64,000 bases of DNA from Iris pallida. Its lineage: Eukaryota > Streptophyta > Magnoliopsida > Asparagales > Iridaceae. Location of the stretch: positions 1,499,327-1,563,326 of the forward strand of contig JANAVB010005598.1 of assembly GCA_029216955.1 (NCBI GenBank), written 5' to 3'. The translations under genes and the position numbers were made by a program. Positions 1 through 11,247 of this stretch are shown here, piece by piece. Position 1 is the first letter of the stretch. Each line of letters opens with the position of its first letter. Below the pieces are notes generated by a model. It was given only the letters and a program-made list of their open reading frames with translations. It ran no database searches and was not told where the DNA came from.

Positions 1-182
1 CGATGTGTATTCGGTCCATCTTAATTGTGTCGATGTACCCTGTATAATACACGGGTCGATCGTGCCTGTTATTCTTCAGCATCATATATTGCTTAGAGAA
101 TGTAATGTTGGGGATGTTGTCCATTATATTATGGCAACAGGGACCTACAGCGGGGACCTCCACCAACTTCTTTATTTGTGCT
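1..182 (-). pseudogene. Retroelement E, start of aspartic protease region (fragment)
   Basis: Read on the minus strand, one open frame contains peptides such as FSKQYMMLKN and RPVYYTGYID. These resemble the stretch just upstream of the catalytic site of plant gypsy-type aspartic proteases, where a 'RPLYYTGYI' motif is common. The catalytic DSG/DPGS motif would lie further left, outside the window. The CACTA transposon at 186 interrupts this frame, and upstream codons of the same retroelement reappear at 12412-12666 on the other side of it. Assignment to E is inferred from the shared strand, the order of the pieces and the AAA target duplication. The frames on the two sides differ by one base, so the copy was already decayed or has since mutated. 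Confidence 0.6.
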
Positions 183-185
183 AAA

Positions 186-420
186 CACTACAAGAAAATA
201 TGGCTTTCCCGGCGTTTATTTTTCTGACGTTCATGCTAATGTCGACTTTTGTATGATATACCAACGTTCTGTAGCAAACGTCGATAAAAATCGATGTTTT
301 ATTGTAAAGGTTGAGAATTGCTGACGTTTATTTTTTGACATTTATAGTAATGTCGGTATAGACATGATATGCCAACATTTTGCAATAAACGTCGAGGAAC
401 TAGTCGGCGTTTGGATGTAA
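186..420. repeat. CACTA1 left terminal inverted repeat and subterminal repeats
   Basis: Begins CACTACAAGAAAA, then several direct and inverted copies of a motif close to GACGTTTAT/AACGTC, for example around 210, 227, 265, 278, 320 and 385. In En/Spm-type elements such subterminal arrays bind the element-encoded protein. The right end (12060-12408) carries the same motif family. Confidence 0.75.
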
Positions 421-539
421 AGGTGGAAATTTTGTGACTGACTTGTATATATGTTGGTTTATGTTGACTTAAAAAAGGAAATAATTTTTTTAAGTGAATA
501 GGAAATCGTCGATTTTTTACACATAGTAAATAAAGGGAA

Positions 540-840
540 ACCCGCAATTTATTTCCTCCAATATTTCCTCTTCTTATTTATTTTCCTCCAAAACTCCCCG
601 TAAGCTCCCACCTACTAGAGAATTCTCCCCTAAATCTCTTTTGATCTTCTTTTTACAATCCCAAACCCTAGCAAGCGGCCCTGAACCCTAGCCGACGACC
701 ACCCTAGTCGGCGGCCTCGAATCCTAGCCGGCGTCCCCGAACCCTAGCTGGCACCCTTATACCCTAGCCGGCAGTCCCAAACCTGTGATGGCAGAATTTG
801 AAGTGAATAAAGGCATCACCTATGGATTTTCTGTAAGTAT
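540..840 (+). other. C-rich leader-like segment with tandem CCCTAGCC repeats and a possible splice donor
   Basis: A pyrimidine-rich stretch (TTTCCTCCA, CTCCC) is followed at about 668-782 by roughly five or six copies of a 22-24 bp unit around ACCCTAGCCGGCG. After that comes an ATG (788) whose frame runs about 15 codons to a GTAAGT-like donor near 830. The layout looks like a plant 5' UTR plus first exon. The encoded peptide is not recognised, so this could be the promoter-proximal exon of the element or of a third captured gene. Confidence 0.4.
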
Positions 841-2640
841 TTATTGACATTTTACTGAATTTGATTACTTGTTGCCCATTATTGTTGTCTCAAATGAAGG
901 GTTTTTTTTTTGTTTGATTCCAATTTCCCCAAACAAATGATTTTTTATTATGTTTGACTGTGTTTATAAAAGGCTATTTATATGTTTTTCTTCATCACTT
1001 TTTGTCCATATATTATTTCTTCTTTCAATAGAATATTTTTGCTTAGGGATTTTAATAGCTATCAATTTTATAGCAAGTTCATCATGGTGTCAGAAGTACA
1101 ATCTTCATATACTTGTTGAACTTTCAAAAATTCAACAAGTTGTATTGCATAGTAGGTATGTAGGAAGAGATTATTTGAAATATGTGCAGATGGTAAAGAG
1201 ATGAGCAACCCCACAACAGGTGCTATTGAAGAAAACAGTTAGTCTAGGAATTTCTTGGATACTTTTGCAAAAGCTATTGTACAGGTTTAATTTTGAGGAG
1301 ACTGTCCAATCTTTCATGAAGTGGTTGGAATTTGTCCTCTATATATGTGTAAATGTCAACAATATTTGGCAATAATATCAAGTTAATATGTTAAAGTTAT
1401 GGCTTGTGATTAAACAATGTGAAGACCAACTCTACAAATAGGAGATACCAAAATAGTATATATCTATAGAATTAGTACATACAATGTTCCATATTCCAAT
1501 TATGCGAACCTTTCTCCTACTTAAAGGACTCATAACTAACTCGTGTGTTTTTCCTCCCCATATATTATTGTCAAAAAAGGATCTTATAGGGCTTAAAAGT
1601 TTCGCGTACCTTATGGCTCTTTGGACTCAATTTAGATGTTGTTGGTAGTAGTTTATTCTTATTTCGTCCTTGAGGCCTTCCTTCAATGGCAAAGTTTAAT
1701 TAGATTTCTCATCCACACCTATCACCAGGAGGAAAATTTATTAGAAATTTCTATATATGTCATCATCGATGGCTACCGGTGTAGAATACACCAATGTAGA
1801 CGGTCATAGGAATTCCTTATGGAGGTGTCTCAATAAAAACTCAACTGGTCATGGCAAATAATCCATATTATGACGTTGATCAGTATAACAGGGTGCACAA
1901 GGCCTAGTCTGAAGTGTCCGATAATGATTATCCCCTCTATTAATCTGCCTTCTACGGAACAACCAAAAAATGATAGCGCATGCACAACATGCAAAGTTCA
2001 GACGTACCCAACTCATACCAAATGCCGAACATCATACTTGGGGTGCATGAACCAAGTTCATATGAACTTTACTCTTTTTGCATGTTGCTTTGATAATGTG
2101 AACAACACTAACTCTGGACATATATGCGTGTAATTATATCCATGCCAAGCCCGTATCCTAGAATTTTTTTTTACAATGTCGTATAGCAAATTTTTTCATG
2201 TTCGTAATCATATATGTTTCCATGCTCATGCAACCTAGATCCAATTCACTCATCTTTGCTAAATGTTTTAAGGATTTGTATCTGCCAGAACTGATAAGTG
2301 GAATATAGAAAATATTAGCTCTTTAGTAAGTTGAGTATATGCATCTGCAATGATATGATGAGCCTCTCTCCTGCAAATATTAGCCCATATATATAAGTTT
2401 TGGCAGTCTGATATAGGGTTGACATGCTATGAACAATTTAACATCCACTTGTAGCTTTGGTGGATCTTTGTTGACATACATGTATATAAATACATCTATA
2501 TAATGTAGCTTAAATAAAAGATAATGCTATATGGTAAGAGAATGATTTGTTATACTTGCTACTTTTGTTCAAAGATATGGTTGATTCTGTTGTACAATCT
2601 TCTGAATCTGTTGTATAATCTTTATTCTCATTTGTGCAAG
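841..2640. other. CACTA1 interior, AT-rich, no recognised gene
   Basis: No protein family is recognised. A short open stretch near 1800-2130 (GGVSIKTQLVMANNPYYDV in one frame) looks coding-like but is broken by stops. It may be a degenerate transposase or another captured exon; I cannot place it. Confidence 0.3.
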
Positions 2641-4406
2641 TGGAGCACTTGATCCAGAAAGTACTGCTTCTCATGATATTGCCACATCTGTGAAAAGGTT
2701 TGCTAGTTACTTACTGCCAAGTATTTAATTTGATTTCTTTTATGAAAGTTTCATGTTTATTTATTTATCCCGATTTAATTATGACCATTATACATGTAAT
2801 CTGTTTTTGACAACTACTTTTCTTTATGTTGCTTGTTCGTATTTCTCAGTGGATACCTTTGCTTGTAACCCACCATCTGAAATATGGCATGAAAGTTACT
2901 GTTTACTGACTAGTTCTTTTTGTTTTTAGGGGTGTTTGGGGAATGATTGTAGTCTTTTTAGCTTATTCTTTGCTTCAGGCACCTTCAACGTGAGTTGCAA
3001 TTCCTCACAGCTCATGTTACTTATATGATTCCTACTTTTGATTAAATTATTAAGATTCTTATACAGGAAATCACTACATTAGTATACATGTTTCTTTATA
3101 CTTCTAAGCTGTGAGGAAACATAATAATCTAAGGATAACTTGTAAGTATTGTACGATTCCATGTCTAACCTCTCGATCCTCTAATGTTTGTTGGGTGCTC
3201 GCAACATTGTATTAGTATAATATTCTTGCATATTAGCATGTTGTATCACTGTTCCAGAGTCATGATCTTGAAATGATTAATAAGGGATATATTGTGCTCT
3301 TAAATTATGGGTCGGTTTAGCTTAATGGTGTTATATTTTGCTTTTTGAGCTTTGTTACCATATTTTCAGAATGAGTATGCTTGTCTATTATGTACTATGT
3401 TCCAAGTATTGTAACATGAATATTTTGTTCATCTTTATCTAGTATAACGATTTTACAATATGTTATTATCTATAGCTGAACACTGTTTGATATTAGTATT
3501 TTATGTCTTTAAACTTGTAATCATAAACCCTTTCTTGTAGGATTGTTTTGTTGTTTAAATGTTGCAATGTTCTCTTCTCCAATTTTGATCAGACTTTTGC
3601 GGCTAGAGATCCTCCCACGCTTTATCATATTTTACCTTAATCTATTGAAGATTAATTTTGACTAACTTGCTTATTGTCACATATTTTACTCTATGGCTAT
3701 ATTTAATGTTTCTATCGGTTTCAATATATCTATCCTCTATAATTCTTTTGGCATTATATTTTGTTTGTACTGGTGAATATTATCTCTAGTCATCCTATTT
3801 TTTCATAACCTTGATGATGCTCGGGAATTCATGAAATATCTCCATCCAGATCTTGGAGTTGGTAATAACATACAATTTTGGAATAGTGTTATTCAAACGA
3901 TGTGCCAAAAAATTATCTTTTATGTTTACCTTTTTTGCAGAAAGATCTTATCGAACTAATTGTCGCATTTATGTACCTGAGAATCCCAAAAGCAGGTTTA
4001 ACAATGTTTATTTATGGCTTCATCTTGCACAACTAGCCTTATTTATTGTTTTCATATTTCTAATTACCTTCATATTTGCAGTGTTGAATGCTTCAAGGTA
4101 CTGAATTAGGTTTTAGTTTTTTTTCTAGGAGACATTATTTGACGAGTTCGTCCTTGCTCACATATTTGGATGGTGGGTCAAAGCTATAATGATTCGTAAC
4201 CAACCTATTTTATGGGTAATTTCAATAGGTTTTGAGTTGGAGGTAATATCTCAAGCTAAATAACTCCTAAATGTATTCTTTTTTTAATCTTCAATAACTT
4301 ACAATGTGAAAACCTTTGCAACTCACTTTTTGCCATATGTTGCCAAACTTCAACGAGCGTTGGTGGGATAGTATTATTCTGGATATTCTAATTTGCAACT
4401 GGTTTG
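2641..4406 (+). pseudogene. PSS1: Captured phosphatidylserine synthase (PSS1-type) gene fragment
   Basis: Exon-like blocks separated by introns match base-exchange phosphatidylserine synthase, the membrane enzyme that makes phosphatidylserine from phosphatidylethanolamine or phosphatidylcholine and serine in the ER. Blocks: 2641-2697 (GALDPESTASHDIATSVK), 2930-2989 (GVWGMIVVFLAYSLLQAPST, a membrane segment), about 3813-3861 ([16 protein letters not shown]), 3941-4010 ([19 protein letters not shown]), 4129-4242 ([16 protein letters not shown]) and about 4318-4406 ([20 protein letters not shown], then CNWFG). Splice sites are mostly canonical: AG before 2641, 2930, 3941 and 4129; GT after 2697, 2989, 4242 and 4406. 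The N-terminal exons, the segment between the second and third blocks, and the C-terminal half are missing. It lies wholly inside CACTA1, so it is a captured fragment, not the functional gene. Family assignment is from remembered protein similarity. Confidence 0.85.
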
Positions 4407-6492
4407 GTGAGTCAAATTACTGTCGTATTACACTATATGATTCTTCCAAATGTTTTTTTCCATGTCTAATTTTGTGCATATTTCTCAGTAGAATATTCTA
4501 TATGTACATCAGTATAAAATTTAACATTACATATAACTTGTTTTTCTTTTGCAAGTAGGAAAAATGCTCCATATGTTGCAATCTTAATAAAAAAAACTGA
4601 CGCAAAAAAGTTACTGAGAGTGGATTTTGTGATTTTATGAAATGTTAATAGCAACTGGAGTCTATTGTATATTTTATATATGTGAGTATGTACGAGGAAG
4701 TGAACATTGGGTAGTGACTGGAGTTCGATTATTAAGGAAAACAAGAGGATGCTTGAAGAGCACTATGAGGATGTACCATCCTTCTGAAGTCTGTCTGCCC
4801 TCAAGGTCAAGGTGTTAATTGGATAGGGTGGCCCTAAAAACCCCACAAGCCCAGATCGATCAAAGTTGGGTTGGTCTTGTCAGGCCCAGTAAAATTCCGA
4901 ACCCAGTCCAACTTAAATCGGGTTGGGTTGGGTTCAATCATCGAAAACGTGGTCCGGTGAATTTACAAACCGGAGGCCAGGCCAGAACGGTTGCCGTCAG
5001 ATACACTGATACATAGATACATAGAACATGATACACTGATACACATATTTTGTAAATTTGAAATGCTAAGATACATTGACACATAGAACATGATACACTG
5101 ATACACAATACTTCTTTCAGTTTGCACTGGTTTAAATTTTTATATACAACTATTGCACTTGGAAAACTAGTTTAAGTATTATTGAAAATGTGTTATATGT
5201 TTTCAGGAAATTATTCAACATTGATTTCTAAATATTAAATGAAAACAATGGAACATAGAAGGCAAATGGTGGTTTTGAATCGATTATAAATTTCCATTAC
5301 CATAAGCTTTTGGTACTGAGCTACTCAGAATGAAAGATTGCAGTTTGTATGGATATAAAAATTGATAAAATTGTGTTTTGAGTCTATAATAAATCAATTT
5401 TATTTTCATTATGATAACCTGTCATGATGGAGTAAAGGACAGAGAAATGTTCATAGTGACATTATTGGTAGAATTGTGATATAGAATGTTGGAATGAATT
5501 AGTAGTAATTTATAGGGTCTATGCAGCTGAGTGTGTTGTTTTTGAGCTGCCACTGTCCAATAGTCCAACATGTGATTTGATTTTGAGGACAATCCCGGTT
5601 CCTGACTGCAATAGTTTATGTAATTTTAGGCTATGACATGAGTCAGCCACATAACTGAATGTGTTGTTGCACTCCTTTCCACTGAAAATACTACAATGAG
5701 TTCTGTAGGAAAGAAGGGGAGATGGAAAATTAACTGGGGACAAAATATTGAATGATAATAAGGAAATCAAAGGAATTAGATTAAAGTTGAAGGAAGAAGA
5801 AATAGAATAAATGGAAGTAGGGAAATTATTAACTAAATTAAATGTAATTATCGTGTTTCATTTAGTAATGTTTGGTAACAATTTTTTTATACAAATTTTT
5901 TATCCACTTCGAACTTGCGTCGCTTCTTTGTGTCAGACTTTTCAGCAGTTGTATGTAGGAGCACGTCACTAAATTTGAAAACATCTTGGTTGGTGACTTT
6001 AGGAAATACTAGGAATATTAGGGGAAAACGTTTGTATATGGGTAATCACCAACTTGCTAACTTAACATGCTAATTGTATTTAATTCAAGGTTTGCAGTAT
6101 CAGAATCAGTGTCTTGTACCTATCCTCCACTGAGCATTGGTCCATTGGACCTATGCAAAGCACTTAGGAGGGACATCAAGTGTTGTCTGTCCGGAACACC
6201 TGAGAAGCACGAGCCTTGTTAAGGTTCGACAGGTTCTTATTGTTGTGTGGCAACAATGAGCATGGAAGAAATTTTACTTGAGGCAAGAGGAAACATTATC
6301 TGATCACACAACTGCTAGTTCGCTATGTATATAGTACTTTGTTGAGTGTTTTAAAAAAAACTTTAGGTAGCTTGTGTAGTATTGAGTTGATGTACTCAAA
6401 TATATCTGGAATTGTCCATAAATGTTGAATTGATTGTTGCACATTAGGCCTATTGAATGTTGAAAAATAATAACTATTATGAATTAAACCAG
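4407..6492. other. CACTA1 interior between captured fragments; no firm gene
   Basis: Mostly AT-rich. 4990-5115 holds several copies of a short GATACACTGATACATAG-like direct repeat. 6090-6290 contains a short coding-like stretch (GTSSVVCPEHLRS in one frame) that could be another captured exon but is not recognised. Confidence 0.35.
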
Positions 6493-7764
6493 GGATAATT
6501 GGGAAGATGGAAATCCTGGATCTTGGGGAACCAGTCCACTATCAGGTCTGTGATCTCAATTTAATATTCATATTATTTTATTAGAGTCCGAGATGTTCTC
6601 TTCTTTTTTACATTTTATTTTCCAGAACCTTTAAAGTTCATGCATATGTAACTCTAATTGTCTTTGTACCTATCTATCTGTAAGACCCAGTTTTCTAAAA
6701 TTGGGGTATTTTTGAAAAATTATTATTTTTATTATTTATTAATGGTGTTTTAGTCTTAATATGATTTTTGGTGATTTTAGTTAATTTAAAATTATTTTCT
6801 AAGTCATGGCTTATGACTTTGTGATTTTACTAGTATAACCCTAGTGTAAACCCTAGAAATTTTATAACCTAGAGACTAACCATGATCATGTGAGCCTAAC
6901 CATAGGTTTAGAACATCAAATTAGGGCTTTTTAGCCTAAAGGGTATTTTGGTAATTTATTAGAATTTATTTGGATTTATGTGATTTATTATTATTTAATT
7001 AGTTGATTAGTGTCATGTTAGTCCCTAACCTAGTTTAGCCTAATTTAGGGATTAGCAACTAACCTAGAAGACTAAGTATAGGTATTTACTTTATGTTGTA
7101 AATATCTTAGGATTGAAATATCTTATATATTTGCTTTATAGATATTTTTCATAAAACCTAGAAATATCTACTTGGTCCAAGACTTAGAAGCTAAGTTAGC
7201 AAGGTGGAAAGGAGCCCTAAATATCTACCCTACCCCCCTTGGCAGCCCACCCATGTTATAAACCCCATAGATTTATTCATGAACAAAATTACATAAAATT
7301 AAATCCACAAAATTCCCTTTTCCTTCAACCCTTGATAACTTGATCATTCTTGGTCCAAATTGACTCTAGTCTCTTGCATTGGAACCCTACAACATCTAAG
7401 GAGCTAAGGGAAGCTAGAAATTCAGAATTTGGGAGCTTGGGCATCATCGAGTTGGAGATCACACAACCCCATTCTCATTGTTTTTCCTTGGATTTGCACA
7501 ATAGGTATTTTCTCACAAACCTAGTCAAATTCCTGTTTTTCTTTCATAATTGCATTCATATAGGAATAACAATACTGTGGGTAAAGTTTGGTGGGATTTT
7601 GATGTGTTTTGGTGTCCGTATCGGACACGTAACGTAGGGCTAAAATCCTTGTTTGGTGAAATGCCACAATGGATTCGATATGGACGATTTGTAAAACAAA
7701 TTATACAAACTAGAAGCCCTAGACTTGCTGATCACTAATCAAGTAGACTGAGCACATTATCGTG

Positions 7765-8260
7765 CTGTATCCGTGTCCAAATTGGACACGAACCGACCGC
7801 ACGAGCCCATCGTGCATGCCCTGCTACCCGACACCTCGTGTGCACTACACAGGCCACTAGGACACGTGTAACTTAACACAGACAAGGGGGCAATGTCTGC
7901 GAACATGCCCCCAAAGTCTCGTGTCGCGTCGTGTCGTGTCGAGTGAGAAAACTCACTCGCACTGGACACGCGCTGTCAGCGCACACGCGCACGCGCACAA
8001 CTTTGAGTGTGTCGTGTCGCATGGACACGACACTAGAGCGTCTCGTAGTAACATGGGCATGAAGCCCTACACGTGGCATACACGTGGACACGAGCACGTG
8101 GTGCGTCGTGTCCTGTGTCGCGAGTACGACATGTGTAACCGCGTACACGACACTGTTATTCGTGCGCGTGTCAGGAGTTTACCCGATTGAATGTTTTGCG
8201 TGTTTGGACACGCAAAACGGTGTCGTGGTGTCGTGTCAGTGACTTGGGACACTAGAGTAT
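7765..8260. repeat. Degenerate ACACG/CGTGTC-rich segment with G-box cores
   Basis: GACACG, CGTGTC and related hexamers recur densely in both orientations across about 500 bp. The segment is far richer in CpG than the AT-rich flanks. It contains several perfect CACGTG (G-box) cores, near 7863, 8070, 8084 and 8096. Open frames here are by-products of the repeat. Confidence 0.6.
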
Positions 8261-8449
8261 CTATGGGGTGTCAGTTACCAACCCTTGGTTGCGAGCCATA
8301 GCTCGGTTTAGTGCACGAAAATCAAATTACCCATTTTCGAGCAACAGTGCACAGTTTACAGTTTTGGGTTTTTTCCAGTTTTTGCAAAATCGAATTTCAA
8401 ATCGATTTTGTTTGAGTTTAATACTTTGGACTAGTGTATTTTAGTGTGT

Positions 8450-8770
8450 ATATGTGTAGTATATATGTATGTGTGAGTGTGGGTCAAATTTGGAGAGAAA
8501 TGGTGGTGTGTGTGTGTAGTTGTATATATATACATATGTATGTATATATGTATCCTGTGTGTGTGTGTTTGGGCCAGGTTTGGTTCCAGAATTTCTGGGA
8601 ACCATGACCCTCCCCCTGTCCTGACCTGTCCAGACCTCATGCCCTCTCTCTCACTGTCTCACTCTCTCTCTCATTCAGTCTCTCTCTCTTTCCCTTTGTC
8701 TCTCTATATATATATAGTATATATATGAGTTTATATATATATAGGTATATATATATATTGATATATGTAT
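8450..8770. repeat. GT-, CT- and TA-rich microsatellite block
   Basis: Runs of TGTGTG, CTCTCT and TATATA succeed each other in the solo LTR. No coding content. Confidence 0.7.
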
Positions 8771-8865
8771 ATTTGTATTAGTTTTTCTATAGTGATGTTA
8801 TATAAATATGTGTATGTGAGTTGTATAGTATATAGAAATCCTATTTTGGTATATGGGTAGATAGA

Positions 8866-8866
<1 letters not shown>

Positions 8867-8926
<60 letters not shown>
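8867..8926. repeat. (TA)n microsatellite, about 30 units
   Basis: Uninterrupted alternating TA in the solo LTR. Confidence 0.95.
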
Positions 8927-8927
<1 letters not shown>

Positions 8928-9009
8928 CTTCTAGTATAGGTTTATATGAAAACCTATAAGATGGCCTATGGCCAAGAGTATCTAGCCTATGGCATAAGGG
9001 CTAACCCTA

Positions 9010-9505
9010 AATTGACCTAATGGACCAAAAACCCTACAAGTAATCATTGTTGACCAAGGTTGACCTAATTGACCTAGAAATGACTAGGAATGACCTAAGA
9101 TAACTAGCTTGACTAGTGTTGACCTAGCCTTGACTATTTGACTTAGAATTGACCATGGTTGACTAAAGTCAACTATTGGTCAAACCATGACCTAATTGAC
9201 CTAATAATGACTAGTTCAACTAGTTAGACCATGTTTGACCTAATTACCCTAACTGACTAGTCTTTGTTTGACCAATACCTTAGTTGGTCTAAGTTTGACC
9301 TAGACTTGACCCAGATTGATCATGTTGACTAGTATTTGACTAGTTTGATTAGAATGTTGACCAGGAGTTGACTTTAACCTAGATTTGACTAATCTTGACT
9401 TGTTTGACCTTGTATGACTTAGTTTAACTTCTTGTGACCTAATATGACTTGATTTGACTTAGTTTGACTGTAGAGTTGACCAAGTTTGACTTTGACCTAG
9501 ATTGG
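9010..9505 (+). repeat. Dense TTGAC(C/T) array (W-box-like) in the solo LTR
   Basis: By eye the plus strand holds about 27 copies of TTGACC or TTGACT in roughly 500 bp, mixed with ATGACC/ATGACT variants and spaced about 10-25 bp. This is a degenerate short-unit tandem repeat. TTGAC(C/T) is the core of the W-box bound by WRKY transcription factors; binding here is inference. Confidence 0.7.
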
Positions 9506-11247
9506 CTTAGAATTCATATAGATTGCATTGTAGATTTTATTTACCTTCATATTAGACATATCATAACTGTATTACTCTATTTTTAGGACATTGTGACCCT
9601 GGTACAGACATCTGATATTACACTACTCTTTCCAGAGTGTCAGGCGAGTACATTCTCTGATAATTCTCTCATTTATTTGTCGATTACTGTATTTCAGTTC
9701 TAGTTAGTTCTATATGATTCTCTGTATCAACACGTATGAATATTTCTGGATTCATGTATCGACACATACCTTACTTGCTGGCCTCTATTACTGGAGTCAT
9801 TAGTATCATTCTGGAATCATTTCTGGAATCATCACGTATTGGCCAGACTCATCTCGATTCTTTTTGTCGATTTTGGATTCACTTGCTGGGCGGGGAAATA
9901 TCGAGTAAGACATGTAGACATACCCCAAATCTGGAATCTCCAACTGGAATCTTCTGGAAGCATAGCCATCTCTTGCCTGATCCGTAAGAGATGTGCCTGA
10001 TACCTACAGCCGTTTGCATGTCGACCTCGGTATTTTAAAACACACTGTTAGATCATAGTTGGACTCACCCTGGTTTTATTGATCACTGTTGGACTCATCT
10101 TGTACTGGAAATTATCTGGTATCAGATTATATGGACTGGACTCATACTGGGATTACATTAGACTTATATCGTACTGTCTGGACTCACACTTATTATTCTA
10201 GTTCAGTTAGCTTTTATTACAGTCTTCATTGCCATGATTCTTCTCTTGTTAGTTCCTTTCTTTTCTTGTATCTTACTGCCTCTCCATGCCATCATTACCT
10301 GTATAAAACTGCCATGCTCATCAATAAAACTGTCTATAACTGCTTTATAGTTCTTTGTCATTTACTTGGGTTTTTCTTGATGAGTTGTACTCGTTCCCGT
10401 CCTGATTGGACCTGTTGAAAATATTACAGATGATAATCCTGTGGACACCTGCCCTACTTCCCATGGACCTGGCGAGGGATTAGCTACCTTGGGTTCTGAC
10501 TCTCAGGAGTGATTCAGGAGATTAGCTAGTAGACTACTTTAGCTTTCATGTTTTGGCTTGTTGTATTAAAGTTAAGATATTGAGTCTGTATTAAGTTGGT
10601 TTGAGATATTGGTGTATTATTTTAGTAGTTAGTTGTTGTTGTCTTTAATTCCTTAGGTATAACTTCTGTGTTATCTTTTCGTGCTTAGACTGTGTTTGAG
10701 TAGATCATACCCTTTACTTGCCCTCCATTCGGAGCTGATATCTGGACAAGTACTTTTTATATTCACTGCATGAGATTAGTTAGCAACCTAGAACAGCTTA
10801 CTACCGCTGACACTGCGATGTAGGCTAGACGTAACCACTTCTCGTGCCCCTATACAGGGTGCGGGTCGTGACACTATCACAGCCAGAAATACCTACCGCC
10901 CAACCATATGAGGCACCTACTCCTGGTTCAGGATGGGCTAACACTCCAAGTGGGAATTACAGTGAATCTGGAACATCGAGGGACGCCAGTCCGCCATATG
11001 GTATTAGGATCATGCTTTAAAGTTTTTTATTAGTGGCATTCAACGGTTTTTTCTCGTCAATAAAAACTTACAAGTTGATGTCTTCCTCATGTTCTTATAT
11101 CAGGAAATGCTCCAAGCCCATACTTGCCATCAACTCCTAGCTTGCAGCCAATGACACCTAGTTTTGCATCGTATCTTCCTGGGACACCTGGTGGACTGCC
11201 AATGACGCCTGGAAATGTTGGACTTGATGTTATGTCACCTACAATAG

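Larger units (their letters stand above)
6679..10873 (+). mobile_element. Solo LTR, Tekay/Del-like, inside the captured SPT5 intron
   Basis: A 4,195-bp unit starts TGTAAGACCC and ends GGGTCGTGACA, the TG...CA form of an LTR. It is flanked by the perfect 5-bp duplication CTATC (6674-6678 and 10874-10878). There is no internal gag-pol, primer-binding site or second LTR, so it is best read as a solo LTR left by recombination between two LTRs. The terminal bases resemble those of chromovirus C in this window (TGTGAAACCC...GGGTCGTGACA), which suggests the same lineage. It contains CG-rich, microsatellite and TTGAC-rich segments listed separately. A very long LTR-bounded non-coding element is the alternative. 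Confidence 0.82.
6493..11247 (+). pseudogene. SPT5: Captured SPT5 C-terminal repeat exons, split by a solo LTR
   Basis: Three exon-like blocks match the C-terminal repeat region of the elongation factor SPT5, partner of SPT4 in the DSIF complex on RNA polymerase II: 6493-6545 (DNWEDGNPGSWGTSP), 10883-11000 (YEAPTPGSGWANTPSGNYS) and 11104-11247 (NAPSPYLPSTPSLQPMTPS, later GLDVMSPTIG). The S/T-P-rich repeats are the part of SPT5 phosphorylated by CDK9-type kinases. Splice signals are visible: GT after 6545, 11000 and 11247; AG before 6493, 10883 and 11104. Blocks 2 and 3 join in frame. Joining blocks 1 and 2 as they stand is out of frame, so that junction is uncertain or decayed. The NGN and KOW domains upstream and the final KOW exon downstream are absent. 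The intron between blocks 1 and 2 carries the solo LTR. Confidence 0.88.

Noticed and set aside
4466..4744. 92-codon minus-strand frame overlapping the PSS1 fragment
   Set aside because: Antisense to recognised PSS1 exon sequence and an intron; low-complexity peptide.
7350..7637. 95-codon frame near the left of the solo LTR
   Set aside because: No domain, lies wholly inside an LTR whose internal region is absent; likely chance.
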